NCBI RefSeq assembly: GCF_036323735.1
Contig: NC_086032.1
Coordinates: 46,431,335-46,495,334, forward strand
Reading direction: 5' to 3'
Length of the DNA stretch: 64,000 nucleotides
Origin: Rattus norvegicus
Lineage: Eukaryota > Chordata > Mammalia > Rodentia > Muridae
Part shown: in pieces, positions 1-11,727 of the stretch
Layout of the letters: every line of letters starts with the position of its first letter
Position numbering within the stretch: the stretch's first letter is position 1
Notes under the pieces: generated by a model
Databases searched by the model: none
Told to the model about the DNA's origin: nothing
What the model saw: the letters and a program-made list of their open reading frames with translations, nothing else
Position numbers and translations under genes: made by a program

Positions 1-1119
1 GAGTAATATCTTTTTGAGGGTTGACATTCAAGGATGAGTAACATCCTGGAAGACAGGACATCTTAAGACAGACCAGTATACTGGGATTATCCCGAAGTGG
101 GTTCAGCCATGTCTAGGCAATGACACCCCAGATCTGACTAGGCTGTCAAAATCTTAAAACAAAGTGGTGGATAAGTAGCACAAACGGCGGGGTCACCTCT
201 GTGTAAATGCTGGAGCCACTTTGTCACAAAAGAATCTTCTGCAACAGGATCTAGTCTAGGACCTCCTGAGAGGCCAAGGATTGCTGAGGCAAAAATTTCA
301 GCCAATCAGAATCTGCTGTTTAGAAGAGGTGTTGTCCTGGAACCAAGGGATATAGATGGAGTCTGTTAAAGAAAATTACAGCAGTGTTCAGATGAGCTTG
401 CTATAACATTTCTCACATGTTCCCAGAATCTGTGTCCTTGACACTGCACTATCTTATTTCCAACTCTTACGATCATGTAGGATTAGTCAATGAGTAGTTC
501 AAGACACAGGCGACATTGCATTGATAGTATCATTATTTCTCTGGCATCTTCAAACTGATTTGTCCAGAAGCATGATCAACTCATACCTACACCAGCAGAG
601 TAAAAGGACACCCTTCCATCATTTTCAACAGCACTTATTACTTTTTATATAACAAATATTCCGAATGGGATAGCAAGGAATCTCTGTGTTATATTAAATT
701 ACATTTCCTGATGAATAATGACGCTAAATATTTGTTGAATATTTGTCCTTCATTCTTTGTAGACTTTCCATTTATTTCATTAGTCAGATTATTTGGTTGA
801 TAGTATGTTATTTTTCAGTTCTCTATATGTTACACTCTTTATTTGGTGTGATGTAATATAAGCAAAAAATATTTCTCATCCCACAATGCCCTATCTCATA
901 ATTACTTATTTCCCCTGCAATGCAGAAGATTTTTAGATTTCATGCACTGTCATTTGACAGTCTGTATACACTCCCTGGGTGATAGTGGTCCCTTGCAGAA
1001 AACGGTTTACTGCATTATCTGAATACTTTTCCAGTTTAGAGGCTCTCATGTATGACTTTGATCTATTTTAAAATTATTATGCATCATTGAACAATTGAAT
1101 ATGTTTCTTGTTTCAATAT
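1..1119. other. No gene recognised; mostly unique sequence with an old L1-like remnant
   Basis: No open frame or splice-bounded exon is convincing here. The stretch around 640-770 resembles, on the minus strand, the degenerate 3' part of an old L1 ORF2 (a cacttatta block followed by the tacatttcctgatgaataatga block that matches the usual tttgcatttccctgatggctaa of antisense L1). The remainder is AT-rich and not assigned to any repeat family by eye. No promoter, CpG island or RNA gene is visible. Confidence 0.45.
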
Positions 1120-1480
1120 TTTTTTAATATCTTTTCTTTTATTATGTTTTTATTTATATTTTAAATAGTATCCCCTTTCCTTGTTTCCCCTCCGGAATCC
1201 TGAGATTGCATCCACCCTCTCCCTACATCTAAGAAGGTGCTCCCTCACTCACACCCACTCTTTCCCAGCTTTCAGCCCTGATATTCCCCTACAAAGGGGC
1301 ATCAAACCTTGATATCTACTTTGATGCCCAACAAGGCACTTTTATGCTACACATGTGGCTGGAGCCATAGGTCCATCCCTGTATACTCTTGTGACAGTCA
1401 TTTATTCCCTGAGAGTTCTAGGGGATCCTCAGCTGAGAATTCTTTGTTTAGCTCTGTACCCCATTTTTAGTAGGGTTAAA
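1120..1480 (-). mobile_element. L1 3'-end fragment, antisense
   Basis: The sequence carries the pyrimidine-rich signature of an antisense rodent L1 3' UTR: a tatcccctttcc block, a run of ccctcc/ctccc blocks and a cccaacaaggc block. It ends with the antisense 3' end of ORF2 (gaattctttgtttagctctg). It is a few hundred bases long, strongly 5'-truncated and diverged. No coding potential remains. Confidence 0.75.
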
Positions 1481-2531
1481 AGTTAAAAGTTAAATTAGTT
1501 TATAGATAATAAAAAGAGGATCAGTATTATGTATACTGTTTAATACTGATAATAATATTAAATACTAATAAGGCAGTAGATGATGCACTAAAGAAAAGCA
1601 ATTTTGAGACAAATTTACAAATAAAAATTCAATACCATGCAAATTATGGGGGTAAGTGATTGTGTGTACTTCCAGGACACGTAGTTGAATTAAAAGTCAT
1701 TTGTGTGAATAGCCATGGCTTGAATGTCAAGGACTGTCTGGGAGGATGGTATAGAGAAGACACAGCAGTCTGTGTATAGAATGCTAGCCCTCATATCTAC
1801 AAATGTTGCTTTTCCTATTTTCTTCATGTTTTATTATATTTTTCATTTATGCCATTTGTTTATACTGTATGTGTATACTGTTTCAATTATTCTCTGTGTA
1901 CAAACTACACAAATATTTGTATGAGATTAGCAGTAATATACAGTCTCTTCAAAGATAGGTGTCCACCATTTTATGCTAGCAATACTTTTTACAATTTCAT
2001 ACACTTTCTTGCAAAGATTCATACACAAAATGTGTGTTGACCACACCATATCCAGGCATAGATACAGTAATCACCTACCAATCACCTACCATAAGTCTCC
2101 TTTAGGTATTGCAAGTGACACTTGAGGAAGCTCTACCGTGACACTCATAAGATGCTGTTGATCTTCTCTGGAGATGGCTCGCTGGGAGCAGTCTAGGTAG
2201 ATATGAGAGATGGCATGCAATTGGATAGCAGGTGGTTTGGCCAGGATATCTTATAGAGTAAAAACTGAGGGCCACTCATGTTTCTGAGCATGTTTCAGTG
2301 TGAAAACATTGTCAAGTTCTCTCTTTCTGTGTTTACTTATAACTCGTATATAAGTGTTCAGATTTCACCACTTGATTCAAATACCTATCAAATCCAAAGC
2401 TTATTTCTTTCATTTACTTCATTAACCTATGTAGAATAGAGTGAGTAATGACCCCCAAGTTCTGACATCAATAAAATGGAAAGCCATACTTCAAATCAAT
2501 TTAGCAAGATGGTACCCTTCATGCATCTTCA
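1481..2531. other. Unique AT-rich stretch, nothing recognised
   Basis: About 1 kb of AT-rich DNA between an L1 fragment and a purine tract. Two short open frames near 1,724-2,040 have no recognisable domain, no Kozak context and AT-driven composition, so I do not call them. This sequence has no inverted partner in the window, so it lies outside the large duplication. Confidence 0.5.
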
Positions 2532-2671
2532 TTGAGAGACGAAGAGAGGAAGAGAAGGAGAGGGAGTGAGGGAGAGTGAGAGGAGGACTAGGAGGAGGAG
2601 AAGGAGGAGGAGGAGGTGGGGAGAGAGAGAGAGAGAGAGAGATAGACAGAGAGAGACAGAGAGAAAGATAA
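2532..2671 (+). repeat. Purine-rich simple repeat (GGA/GA)n, outer edge of left arm
   Basis: A run of gga, gag and ga units of about 140 bases. It marks the outer limit of the homology between the two arms of the large inverted duplication. The mirrored position (56,868-57,056) is a much longer CT-rich tract, and the sequences beyond the two tracts do not match. Open frames made of Ser/Leu here are microsatellite translations. Confidence 0.9.
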
Positions 2672-3551
2672 TCAGAATAGACATTTTGCTAAACATGCAC
2701 CATGTCTTGGTGCCCAACAGATGTTAAGTGACTATGCCTAGTACACTGTGAATCCCTTACCTGGGGAGTGATGAGCCTTGCCAATTCTGGGCTGTTAATG
2801 CTCTAAGTTCTGCAGTTTTAGCTAAAATCCTCATGACCTGGACAATGAATTTATGCATTAAGACTTGGAAAATATATGTAGAAAACTGTTCAGAAAATAA
2901 TGTTAACAAAAATACATATACAACAGAGTATAAATGCATTTTTAGAATTTTACAGAAATTTACATTTTTAGAACTAGAATTATACAGTCAAGTGATAGAA
3001 GAAAATGTAACAAAATACAAGTATGTTACATTTACTACATAAGATTTAATAAATCATACACAATTTTAAGAAAAATGTCCACTTTTAATAATAGAAACAT
3101 ATTTTAATGTCTGAAAAAAACTTCTGATCATATTATAGTAAAATTTACTTTTGTTATGTTCTTTAAATAAAACACACAAAAATCCTGTTCCTCAATCCCT
3201 AGTAAACAATAAATTGACCGTTTAATTCAGGTCGATGTCTGAGAGTGAGGACACCACAAGTTTGCTCCAGTCACCAGAGGAGAGCTAGATGAGACATGAC
3301 TATGTCTTGGGGGCTGAGATTTATTGTATTTTGGTCAAAAACAAGTTTTGAAATAAAATGTTAATTGATCTCTGAATTTTTTTCATTAAAATCAGATTAG
3401 AGAATAGAATGCTTCCATTTAACTATAGAAAATGTAATTTTGGCTTCCTGTCATAGACCAGGGTGTTCATGAGTGCAGAGAATGCCTAAGTGAATTATGT
3501 TTCCTTGCAAACTGCTACTCCAAAAAACAGCTTTGTGGAACAGACAGTATG

Positions 3552-3716
3552 TTACTCATAGGCCTTGCTCAGTGAAATGATACACTTGAAACTTGTGGCA
3601 CCATGATAATCACGGCACCCATCCCATTTATCCCAGATGTTCTCATCCACCAGGAAGTACACATGCCATTTCAAAAGAATCTTGTATCCATTAATTATGT
3701 AACCTTTCAATTCAGA
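3552..3716 (-). pseudogene. Short exon-like open frame, unrecognised, duplicated in both arms
   Basis: On the minus strand a frame of about 50 codons starts just after an acceptor-like ttcccag and ends at TAA. It encodes a Trp- and Tyr-rich peptide with the segments KWHVYFLVDENIWDKW and DYHGATSFKCIISLSKAYE. The mirrored copy at 55,871-56,026 keeps this frame, replaces the TAA with GAA and reads on to TAG. It carries a 2-base insertion upstream that breaks the 5' part. The differences that I can see are mostly amino-acid changing, which argues against present selection. I do not recognise the family. It could be a fragment of a duplicated gene or chance. Confidence 0.25.
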
Positions 3717-4146
3717 GGCCTGGGAACATATTATGCATAAATTCTATTATTACATGTGTATGGGAGAAAGGACATTTTCTATCTCAATACTCAGTTTCAC
3801 TGCAACAAAATTCTAACTTTTCTAACTGCAAGTGTTTAGTATAAGCCTTCTTTAATTTGTGCCCATTTTAGTTTGGTTTATACCAACAACTCATTAAGAA
3901 ACAAGATTAAAAATACTTAAGAGTGATAATAATTCACCACATTCTGTCATGAATGGAAATACTCAGCCACCAATATAACCTTTAAAAAATTTTAAAATAA
4001 AAACAAAAACACAAATCAAGCTGAATGGTATAACACATCACCACCAAACAAAACAGTATTTTAAAACTGTTATTTGATATGACCTAGAACATTAGACCTT
4101 TCGAGTTATGGGCTTTTGGGTTGATATTCAAAACTAATTAAAACAA

Positions 4147-4189
4147 TCAAACACACACACACACACACACACACACAGAGAGCAAGAGT

Positions 4190-4221
<32 letters not shown>

Positions 4222-4228
4222 CAGAGAC

Positions 4229-4281
<53 letters not shown>

Positions 4282-4300
4282 CAGAGAGAAAGAGAGAGAG
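4147..4300 (+). repeat. (CA)n followed by (GAGACA)n microsatellite
   Basis: A pure CA run from about 4,150 to 4,176 is followed by gaga/gagaca units to about 4,300. The equivalent place in the right arm (55,200-55,325) is a GT-rich tract with TTTG interruptions and a short cgcgcg core, without the GAGACA expansion. The two copies have therefore evolved separately. Confidence 0.92.
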
Positions 4301-7300
4301 TCTTATTGGACCTTCCTGGGCCCAGCCAGTCTTATAGGATCCTCCTATACTGTCAGTGTTTGTCCACTGCTGAGCCTCCCTGATGCAACTGAAAGCCTTT
4401 GATCTCTTGAAGGAAAATCCTGGCCTTCCTGTTTGCCTGTAGGGGGTCGATAACACCTGACTTCTAGACCTTTTGATCTCAACCCTACTTTAGTTTCTAG
4501 TTCCCTGCTGAGAATGTAAACCCATTTCTCCCTTGTGCTTCCATTCAGAGGTTGGGATATATATTCTGTGAACCCAGTAAAAGCTTTGCCATTCATTTTC
4601 TCCAAACATGAGTCTGGGTGTTTCTTCTTAAATCTCACAGGCCTGCACCTGATTCTCAGTATCGTGGCAACGCAGGTGTCATCACACACTAACCAAACAT
4701 CAAACCCAAATAGACATGGAAACATACTCATACATGAGCACAATCAAAAGCCAATACCCATGAAACACACATGATCACAAGCAAACACATTCAGATATAT
4801 TAATGAATGTTGTAAATTTGATGTGTGAGATATGAAATATTTCTACTCTCCTTCCTCCCTGGTGTTACTCTGTGTACTTTCTGCAACACTATATTGTTGT
4901 ATGAAAATTATAGCAGGGATTTCCTGGGCTAAGTATGGCTCATTACACCTGTGGAAAGTGACATAGAAGGACTGGGAGTTTAAGGCCACTCTAAAACTGC
5001 CTAGATATGTTCTATATTGAAAAGTAAAAGAAATGAAAAAGAGAAGAAGAAGACTCAGTATGGAGTAGAGAATTGGACTGGGAGAGGAAAAAAAAGAAAA
5101 TAGGGAAAAGAAAAGGGAAAAATATTAGAATCCATCTAGGAAAGGATAAAGACGTTTCTGTAATGAATCACCATGTTTCACGGCCTACAAATGGTGAGCT
5201 CTGAGGTGAGTTACCAAGCTACTTCCTCCCAGGATTCACTCTTTTTGTTGAGATGCCATTTTCTCTTACTATTATATATCCTAATGATTCCTGGCTATTA
5301 AATCCAAAATATTGAGCTGGTATTCTGCAGATCAAGATAGAGATTTAGTCTCATATAGTAAAGTTCTGTAGAAAAATTCGTGATTTCATAATTCCTAATA
5401 GTGATTTTATAAAAATATAACTTATACAAGTAATTTTGAGCCCGCTATTAAATGCAATTGGTGCTATATTCAAATTCGTGTGTCATTGGCTGATTGGTCT
5501 AGAATATGAAAGCAAGCTTGGAAACCATTTTTATAGGATATTTTCTTTAATTATATTTCAAATTTTATCCCCTTTTCCAATTTCCCCTCTTAAATACCTC
5601 TATGCTTTCTCCTCTCACCCTGACTTTATCAGAATGTCCCTACCATTTCCCTGCCCTAGCATTTGGCTACACTGGAGCTTTGAGCCTTCACAGGGCCAAA
5701 GCCACTCCTCTTATTCTTGCCAGATTAGGTCATCCTCTGCTACACATCTGACTGGAGTCATGGGTCCCTCCATGTGTACTCTTTGGTTGGTGGCTTAGTC
5801 TCTGAGAACACTGGGGTGTCTGGTTGGTTGATATTGTTCTTCTTATGGGGTTGAAAACCACTTCAGCTCCTTCAGTCCTTTTATGAACTCCTCCATTAGG
5901 GGGATTTCAGTCCAATGGTTGGTTGACAACAACGACTCTGTAGTTCTCAGGCTCTGGCAGATTCTCTTGATAGGAGACAGCTATATCAGGCTCCAATCAG
6001 CATGAATTTCTTTGAAACAAAAATATTTTCTGGGTTTGATGACAGTATAAAGGAGGGACCTCTGTGTGGGGCCTTCTCTGGATTACCCTTCCCTCAGACT
6101 CTGCTCTATAATTTATCTCTGTATTTCTTCCTGGGAATATTTTTTCTCTTTCTAAGAAGGACTGAAGCATCTACTCTTTGGTCTTCCAACATCTTGAGCT
6201 TCATGTGGACCGTGTATTTTATCTTGGATAATCTCAGCTCTGGGGGTAATATCCATTCATCTGAGAGTGCATACCATGTGTATTCTTTTTTGATTAAGTT
6301 ACTTTTCTCAGGATATTTTCTAGTTCTATCCATTATCCTAAGAATTTCAGGAAGTCACTGTTTTCAATAGCTGGGTAGTAATCTATTGTGTAAATGTAAA
6401 ACATTTTCTGTATGCATTCCTCTGCTGAAGGACATCTGGATTTTTTCCAGCTTCTGAGTGTAATAAATAAGGCTGCTATAATCATAGTGGAGCATTTGTT
6501 TATGTTATATTTTATAGCATCTTGTATTGTGTATATGCCCAGAAGTGGTAAAACAGGATTCTCATCTCCATTTTCGAACAAATCCCCAGATTAATCTGCA
6601 GAGTGGTTTGTTCAAGCTTGCAATCCCACCAATAAATGGAGTACTCCTATTTCTCCACCTCCTTGCAAGCATCCCTTGTGCACTGAGTTTTTGATCTTAG
6701 CCATTCTGACTAGAGTGAGGTGAAATCTCATGGTTTATTTGATTTGCATTTTCCTGATAACTAAAGATGTTAAACATTTCTTTAGTTTTTTCTTGGTCAC
6801 TCAATGTTCTGAACCTCAGAATTCTTTGTTTTCCTTTGTTAACCACTTTTTCTTAATAGGGCTATATGACTCTCTGTCAACTAACATCTTGAGGATTATA
6901 GTCCTCTGTCAGATGTAGGATTGGTACAGATCTTTTCCCAATCTGTAAGTTGCCATTTTGTCCTATTAACAGTGTCCTTTGCCTTACACAGCATTGCAAC
7001 TTTATGAGGTCCCATTTGTAGATCCTTGATTTTAGAGCATATGACATTGGTGTTCTATTCAAGAAATTTTCTGGTGAGCCGGTGTTCCATGCCCTTCCCC
7101 ACTTTTTCTTCTATTAGTTTCAGTGTAACAGGTTTTGTGTGGAGGTCCTTGATCCACTTGGACTTGAGTTTCATACAAGGTCCTAAGAATGGATTGACTT
7201 GCACTCTTCTACATGCTGCCTGGCAATTCAACCAACGACAATTGAAAAAAAAATGCTATCATTATCCACTGGATGCTTTTAGCTACTTTCTCAAAGATTA

Positions 7301-7481
7301 AGTGACCATAGATGTGTGGGTACATTTCTGGGTCTTCATTTGTATTCAACAGATCTACATGCCTGTCTCTATACCAATATCATAGAGTTTTTATCATGGT
7401 TAAGCAGTAATACAGTTTGAGGTTGGGGATGTTAATTCCCCCAGCAGTTATTTTATTGTTGATGATAGTTTTCTGCTCTCC

Positions 7482-7519
<38 letters not shown>

Positions 7520-7520
7520 A
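7482..7520 (+). repeat. (TTG)13 microsatellite inside L1
   Basis: An uninterrupted TTG run lies within the antisense ORF2 of the L1. Read in the ORF2 direction it gives a poly-Asn tract in a short open frame, which is a by-product of the repeat and not a protein feature. Confidence 0.9.
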
Positions 7521-8007
7521 TTGCACGTGAATTTACACATTGCTCTTTCTAATTCTGTGAAAAAATGAGTTGGAATTTTGATGGGGATTGCATTGAATCT
7601 GTAGATTTGTTTTGGCAAAATGGCTATTTTTACTACATTAACCATGCCAATTCATGAACATGGGAGGTCTTCCCATCTTCTGAGAACTTTCTTCAATTTT
7701 TTCCTTCAGTGACTTGAAGTTCTTGTAATACAAATTTTCAATTGCTTGGTTTGAGTCACGCAAAGGTATTTTATACTGTTTGTGAATACTGTGATGTATG
7801 TTATTTCCTTAAATTTCTTCTCGGTGTTTATCCTTTGAGTAAAGAAAGGTTAATAATTTGAGTTAATTTTATATCCAGTCACTATGCAGAAGTTGCTTAT
7901 TAGGTGGTGGAGTTATCTGGTGGAATTTTTGGGGTCACTTAAGTATACCATCTGCCAATAATAATACTTTGAATTCTTCCTTTCTAATTTGTATCACTTG
8001 ACCTTTT

Positions 8008-8062
8008 TTGTTGTTGTTGTGTTGTTGTTGTGTTGTTGTTGTTGTTGTTGTTGTTGTTGTAG
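8008..8062 (+). repeat. Second TTG-rich microsatellite inside the same L1
   Basis: About 55 bases of ttg/tgttg units sit inside antisense ORF2 sequence, 0.5 kb from the first TTG run. The right arm lacks the corresponding L1 portion, so the age of the expansion relative to the duplication cannot be judged here. Confidence 0.88.
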
Positions 8063-8535
8063 TGTTAATTTCTCCAGCTAGTATTTCAATTACTATATTG
8101 AATATGTAGGGAGAGTGGATAGTCTTGTCTAGTCCCTGCTTTTAGTGGGATTGCTTCAGATTTCTCTCTATTAAGTTTGATGTTGGCTACTGGTTTGCTG
8201 CATATTACTTTGACTATGTTTAGGTGTGGGCCTTGAGTTCTTGATCTCTCTAAGACTTTTATTATGAAGAGGTTTTGAATTTTTCAAATGCTTTCTCAGT
8301 ATCTAATGATATGATCATGTGGTTTTATCTTTCAGTTTGTTTATATAGCAGTTTATGTTGGTAGATTTCCATACATTGAACTATCCTTTCATCCCTGGAA
8401 TGAAGCCTACTTGATCATGATGGATGATCTTTTTGAGGTGATCTTGCATTCAGTTGGCAAGATTTAATTGAGTATTTTTGAAATGATGGTCATAAGGGAG
8501 ATTGGTCTGAAGTTCTCTCTGTTTTTTTTGTTTGT

Positions 8536-8985
8536 TTGTTTGTTTGTTTGGGGTTTTGTGTCTTTTACATATAATTATAATTTTCCTCCTAGCACTTCTT
8601 TCCCAGGTTGCTTCTTATAGTGTTTTATTACAGCTGTAGTAACCATAATTAAGTCACCACAATGATTTGTGTGTATGTATTTATAATTGCATAACTCTAC
8701 AACGATATAAGAGACAGAAATAGACCATTTCAAGCTAGTCATCCTGGTATACACTTACACAAAAATCAAAAAACCATGTCTCTAGCAAGTTAGAAAGAAA
8801 GGATGAAAATTAAGGTTGTTACCTAACTTCCACATGTCTCTGTGGCACAAGAGAGCCTACCCTTAAATATATTCACTCACAATAACATGAGTGCAATGAA
8901 CATACATACATACATAACACAAAAAGAGAATGCAGATAGCATAAGTTTTTAAGTGATAAAATATTGATTTGGGCATTAATCTGGT
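8536..8985. other. Unassigned stretch between two L1 fragments
   Basis: It begins with a (TTTG)n run (8,528-8,550), then about 430 bases that I cannot assign. There is a short catacatacatacata run near 8,902. No gene is visible. It has no counterpart in the right arm, which jumps from the equivalent of 9,940 to that of 7,400. Confidence 0.5.
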
Positions 8986-9610
8986 TATTAATTATCCATA
9001 CCAGTTATATGAAATGTAATCTCCCAGAGATTGTCCAAATAGTACAATGAACCCCAGAGATATGAGTAAGTTGGAATTATGATGGGGATGAAATAGAATC
9101 TATAAATTGATATCAGCAACGTGGAAATTTTTATTATATCAATCCTCCCAATCCATAAACTTGGGAGATCTTTCCATCTTCTTAGGTCTTCTTCAATTTC
9201 ATTTTTCCGGGACTTGAATTTCTTGTCATACAGATATTTCACTTGTTGGGTTAGACTCACAGCAAGGAATTTTCTATAATCTGTGGCTTTTGTGAAGGTT
9301 GTCATTTCTTTAATTTCTTCCAGCCTATTTATTGCGTGCATATTGGATCGTTATGATTTGTTTGAGTTAATTTATATCAAACCACTTGGCTAAAGTTCTT
9401 TATCAGCTGTAGGACTTCTCTGGTGGAATTTTTGGGGACATTTAAGTATTTTATCATATCTTCGGCTTATAGTGATATTTTGCTTTCTTCATATCCAATT
9501 TGTATCCCTTTGACCTCCTTTTGTTTTCTAATGCATGAGTTAGAACTCCAAGTACTATATTTAATAGATAAGGAGGGAGTGGGAAATCTGAGAAGCAATG
9601 AACCCTATTA
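8986..9610 (-). mobile_element. L1 ORF2 fragment, antisense
   Basis: This segment repeats the same ORF2 region seen at about 7,560-7,990 (antisense tttccatcttcttaggtctt, then gacttgaatttcttgtcata), so it is a separate L1 fragment and not a continuation of the first. A 117-codon minus-strand frame matches the L1 C-terminal ORF2 region following the RT domain. It has no 3' UTR or tail and is truncated at both ends. It is missing from the right arm. Confidence 0.8.
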
Positions 9611-10915
9611 AGAAAAACAAAGTTTTACGTGAATCATAACTATCAGCTGTAATCGAAAGAAAAAAGAAATACATAAACAGGTTTAAGGGGTTTGCCTCCA
9701 TAAAACATTGCTATAGGAGATATGAGGATATAAACTTATTCTGAAAAGGAAAATAAACATACCCACAAGGCCCAAAGTTTCAAACAGTTAAGAATAAGAC
9801 TTCCAAGACAATATCTCAACAAAAGAAAGCATAGATTAAAAAATATAATTCAATAATTTTCAATATGAATTCTATAAAGTTTCTAGTAAAACACATTTTC
9901 CACCTGGCAAGATGACAAACAAAAATTTTTCTTTTTTTTTTTCATGCTGCTAAGAAACACCCTTCACTATTAATGATAGATTCCATGTTGTAGTTAAAGA
10001 AAACAAAAAGATATTTCAACTAAATAGAACAACGATGCAAGCAGGTGTTTCTATTCTAACGTAGAAAAATAAACTTCAAATAGAAATTAATGAGAAAACA
10101 TAAAATAATATTTCATACTTATTAGGAAAAATCAATAGGGAGATATTAATGGCAAAAAAGTTATATTCATGAAACACAAAAGCTGTTTTATATTAAAAAT
10201 AAAAAAATTTCAAACCACTACAGGAATCTAAAGGAATAGATTAATCCCAACGGAGTGGGACTGAGTGATTTCAGTACTATCCTTTCAACAGTATGTAAGA
10301 TATACATACAAAAGCCAAGTAAAGATATCTATGGGAAAAAAAAGTAGTTATAAGCAAAAATATTTATACTGTCAATATAAAAAATCACAAGTTATTGAGT
10401 ATCAATAATATTCTAGTGCATTTAAAGGCCTTGGATGTGCAAAACAAATGAATGATTCAGATCAAAAGGAATAACAAGTCAGGGCTGAAATCAATTAAAC
10501 AGTAATACAAAGAATGAATGAAATGAAGTTTGTTCATTGTAAAGAGTAATAAGACTGTAAAATGTCTAGCAAATGTCACAAAAAAAGCAAACTTAGTAAA
10601 ATACTAAATAAAAAAAGAATCCTATAAGAGTTGAAGTACATTTATCACAAATATTCCTCACACTCTTTTTTTCAAAGAGGAAGTAACACTTTTAAATTCT
10701 TTTTTATGTACTAAATTAACCTGATAAAAAATGATACAAAAACTGAAATAAAAGAAAATCATTACCTCTAATTCACAAAAATATGTAAATTCTGAAGGCA
10801 AAATTTGCTACGAAAATAAAGTAGTGAATAAAAAAATTTCTACAGAGAAGTTAAGAATACCGCAAAAGAATTAACCATCATAATTAAGTCAATCTCATCC
10901 CAGTAATTTACAAAT
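9611..10915. other. AT-rich non-repeat block of the left arm
   Basis: Very AT-rich sequence with no credible coding frame. From about 9,940 to 10,915 its reverse complement is 42,876-43,739 plus 44,965-45,062, where the right copy is split by a later L1 insertion. It forms the 5' flank of the L1 that follows, and that flank matches in both arms. This shows that the L1 was already present when the region duplicated. Confidence 0.75.
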
Positions 10916-11727
10916 CTTTTGGGGAATGACAGCTGGACTCTCATAAGTGCAGACAATCCTGAGAGCTCAGGTGAGAATGCCACTTCTGCTCACATTTCTG
11001 GCCCAAGAGAAACCTGTCAAGTAGCCACTCGATGCAACAATATGGAATCAGTAAGAAGCAGGAACCTGATGGTTTTTTTCCCTCACTCAGAACTAAACTC
11101 AACAGATCCCACAACTCCCTGCACCCAAATCTCAAGGGGAGACAGGTAGAACCTCACAAGTACAGACAATCCTGAGAGCTCAGACGAGGCATCTATTTCT
11201 GCCCACATTCCTGACAAAGAAGAAGTCATCTATTGTGCTCTGTGTCCTATGGGCACCGGGACCTAAGAGCAGTCAGGGCCATGAACCTTCTGGTTTCTGC
11301 CTGCACTAAGACATGAAAGACAGTTGCCAGGAGTGCCTACACACATGGGAGCAGAAGTAAGACCAACCCTTCTCCACCAAACAACCCACATAGAAGCTTC
11401 AGTTCACATAAACCAAGGAGGAGCTTTCTGTTCCCATATCTGGCCAAAAGAAAACAAATCTACAAAAGTGTAGACACACATCAACTGTCAGAAACAACAA
11501 GACAAGATAACACAAGAGACAAACTGATGGCAAGAGGTAAGCACGGTAACATTAGCAACAGAAACGAAGACTACTTGGCATCATCGGAGGCTAGCTCTCC
11601 CACAAAATCCAATACTTGACATCTGAACACACAGAGAAAGTAAAATTTGGGTTTAAAATCACATCCAGTGATGATGATAGAGGACTTCAAGAAAGACATA
11701 AATAAACCCCTTAAAAAACAGAATAAT

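Larger units (their letters stand above)
2672..5515. repeat. Outer non-repeat block of the left arm
   Basis: Mostly single-copy-like sequence whose reverse complement is 54,017-56,868. Because it is largely not L1, it is the strongest proof that the window contains a segmental duplication. It holds a CA/GAGACA microsatellite (4,147-4,300) and a block at 4,310-4,745 with a 36-base segment absent from the right copy. A short exon-like frame lies on the minus strand at 3,552-3,716. No intact gene is seen. Confidence 0.8.
5516..8535 (-). mobile_element. 5'-truncated L1, antisense (left arm copy)
   Basis: Reading the minus strand, this element holds the C-terminal half of ORF2 and a 3' UTR. The antisense 3' UTR starts with ttctttaattatatttcaaa and pyrimidine-rich blocks (5,520-6,340). 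Degenerate ORF2 follows to about 8,530, including antisense versions of LYNKAAIIIVEH near 6,470 and the reverse transcriptase domain near 7,900-8,480. Stops and frameshifts are frequent. Two TTG expansions interrupt ORF2. The portion up to about 7,400 is mirrored in the right arm at 45,063-45,995 and 52,934-54,016, so this insertion predates the duplication. Confidence 0.85.

Noticed and set aside
4106..4456. 116-codon minus-strand frame rich in Ser/Leu and Val/Cys
   Set aside because: Translation of the CA/GAGACA microsatellite plus flank; no domain and not conserved in the right arm.
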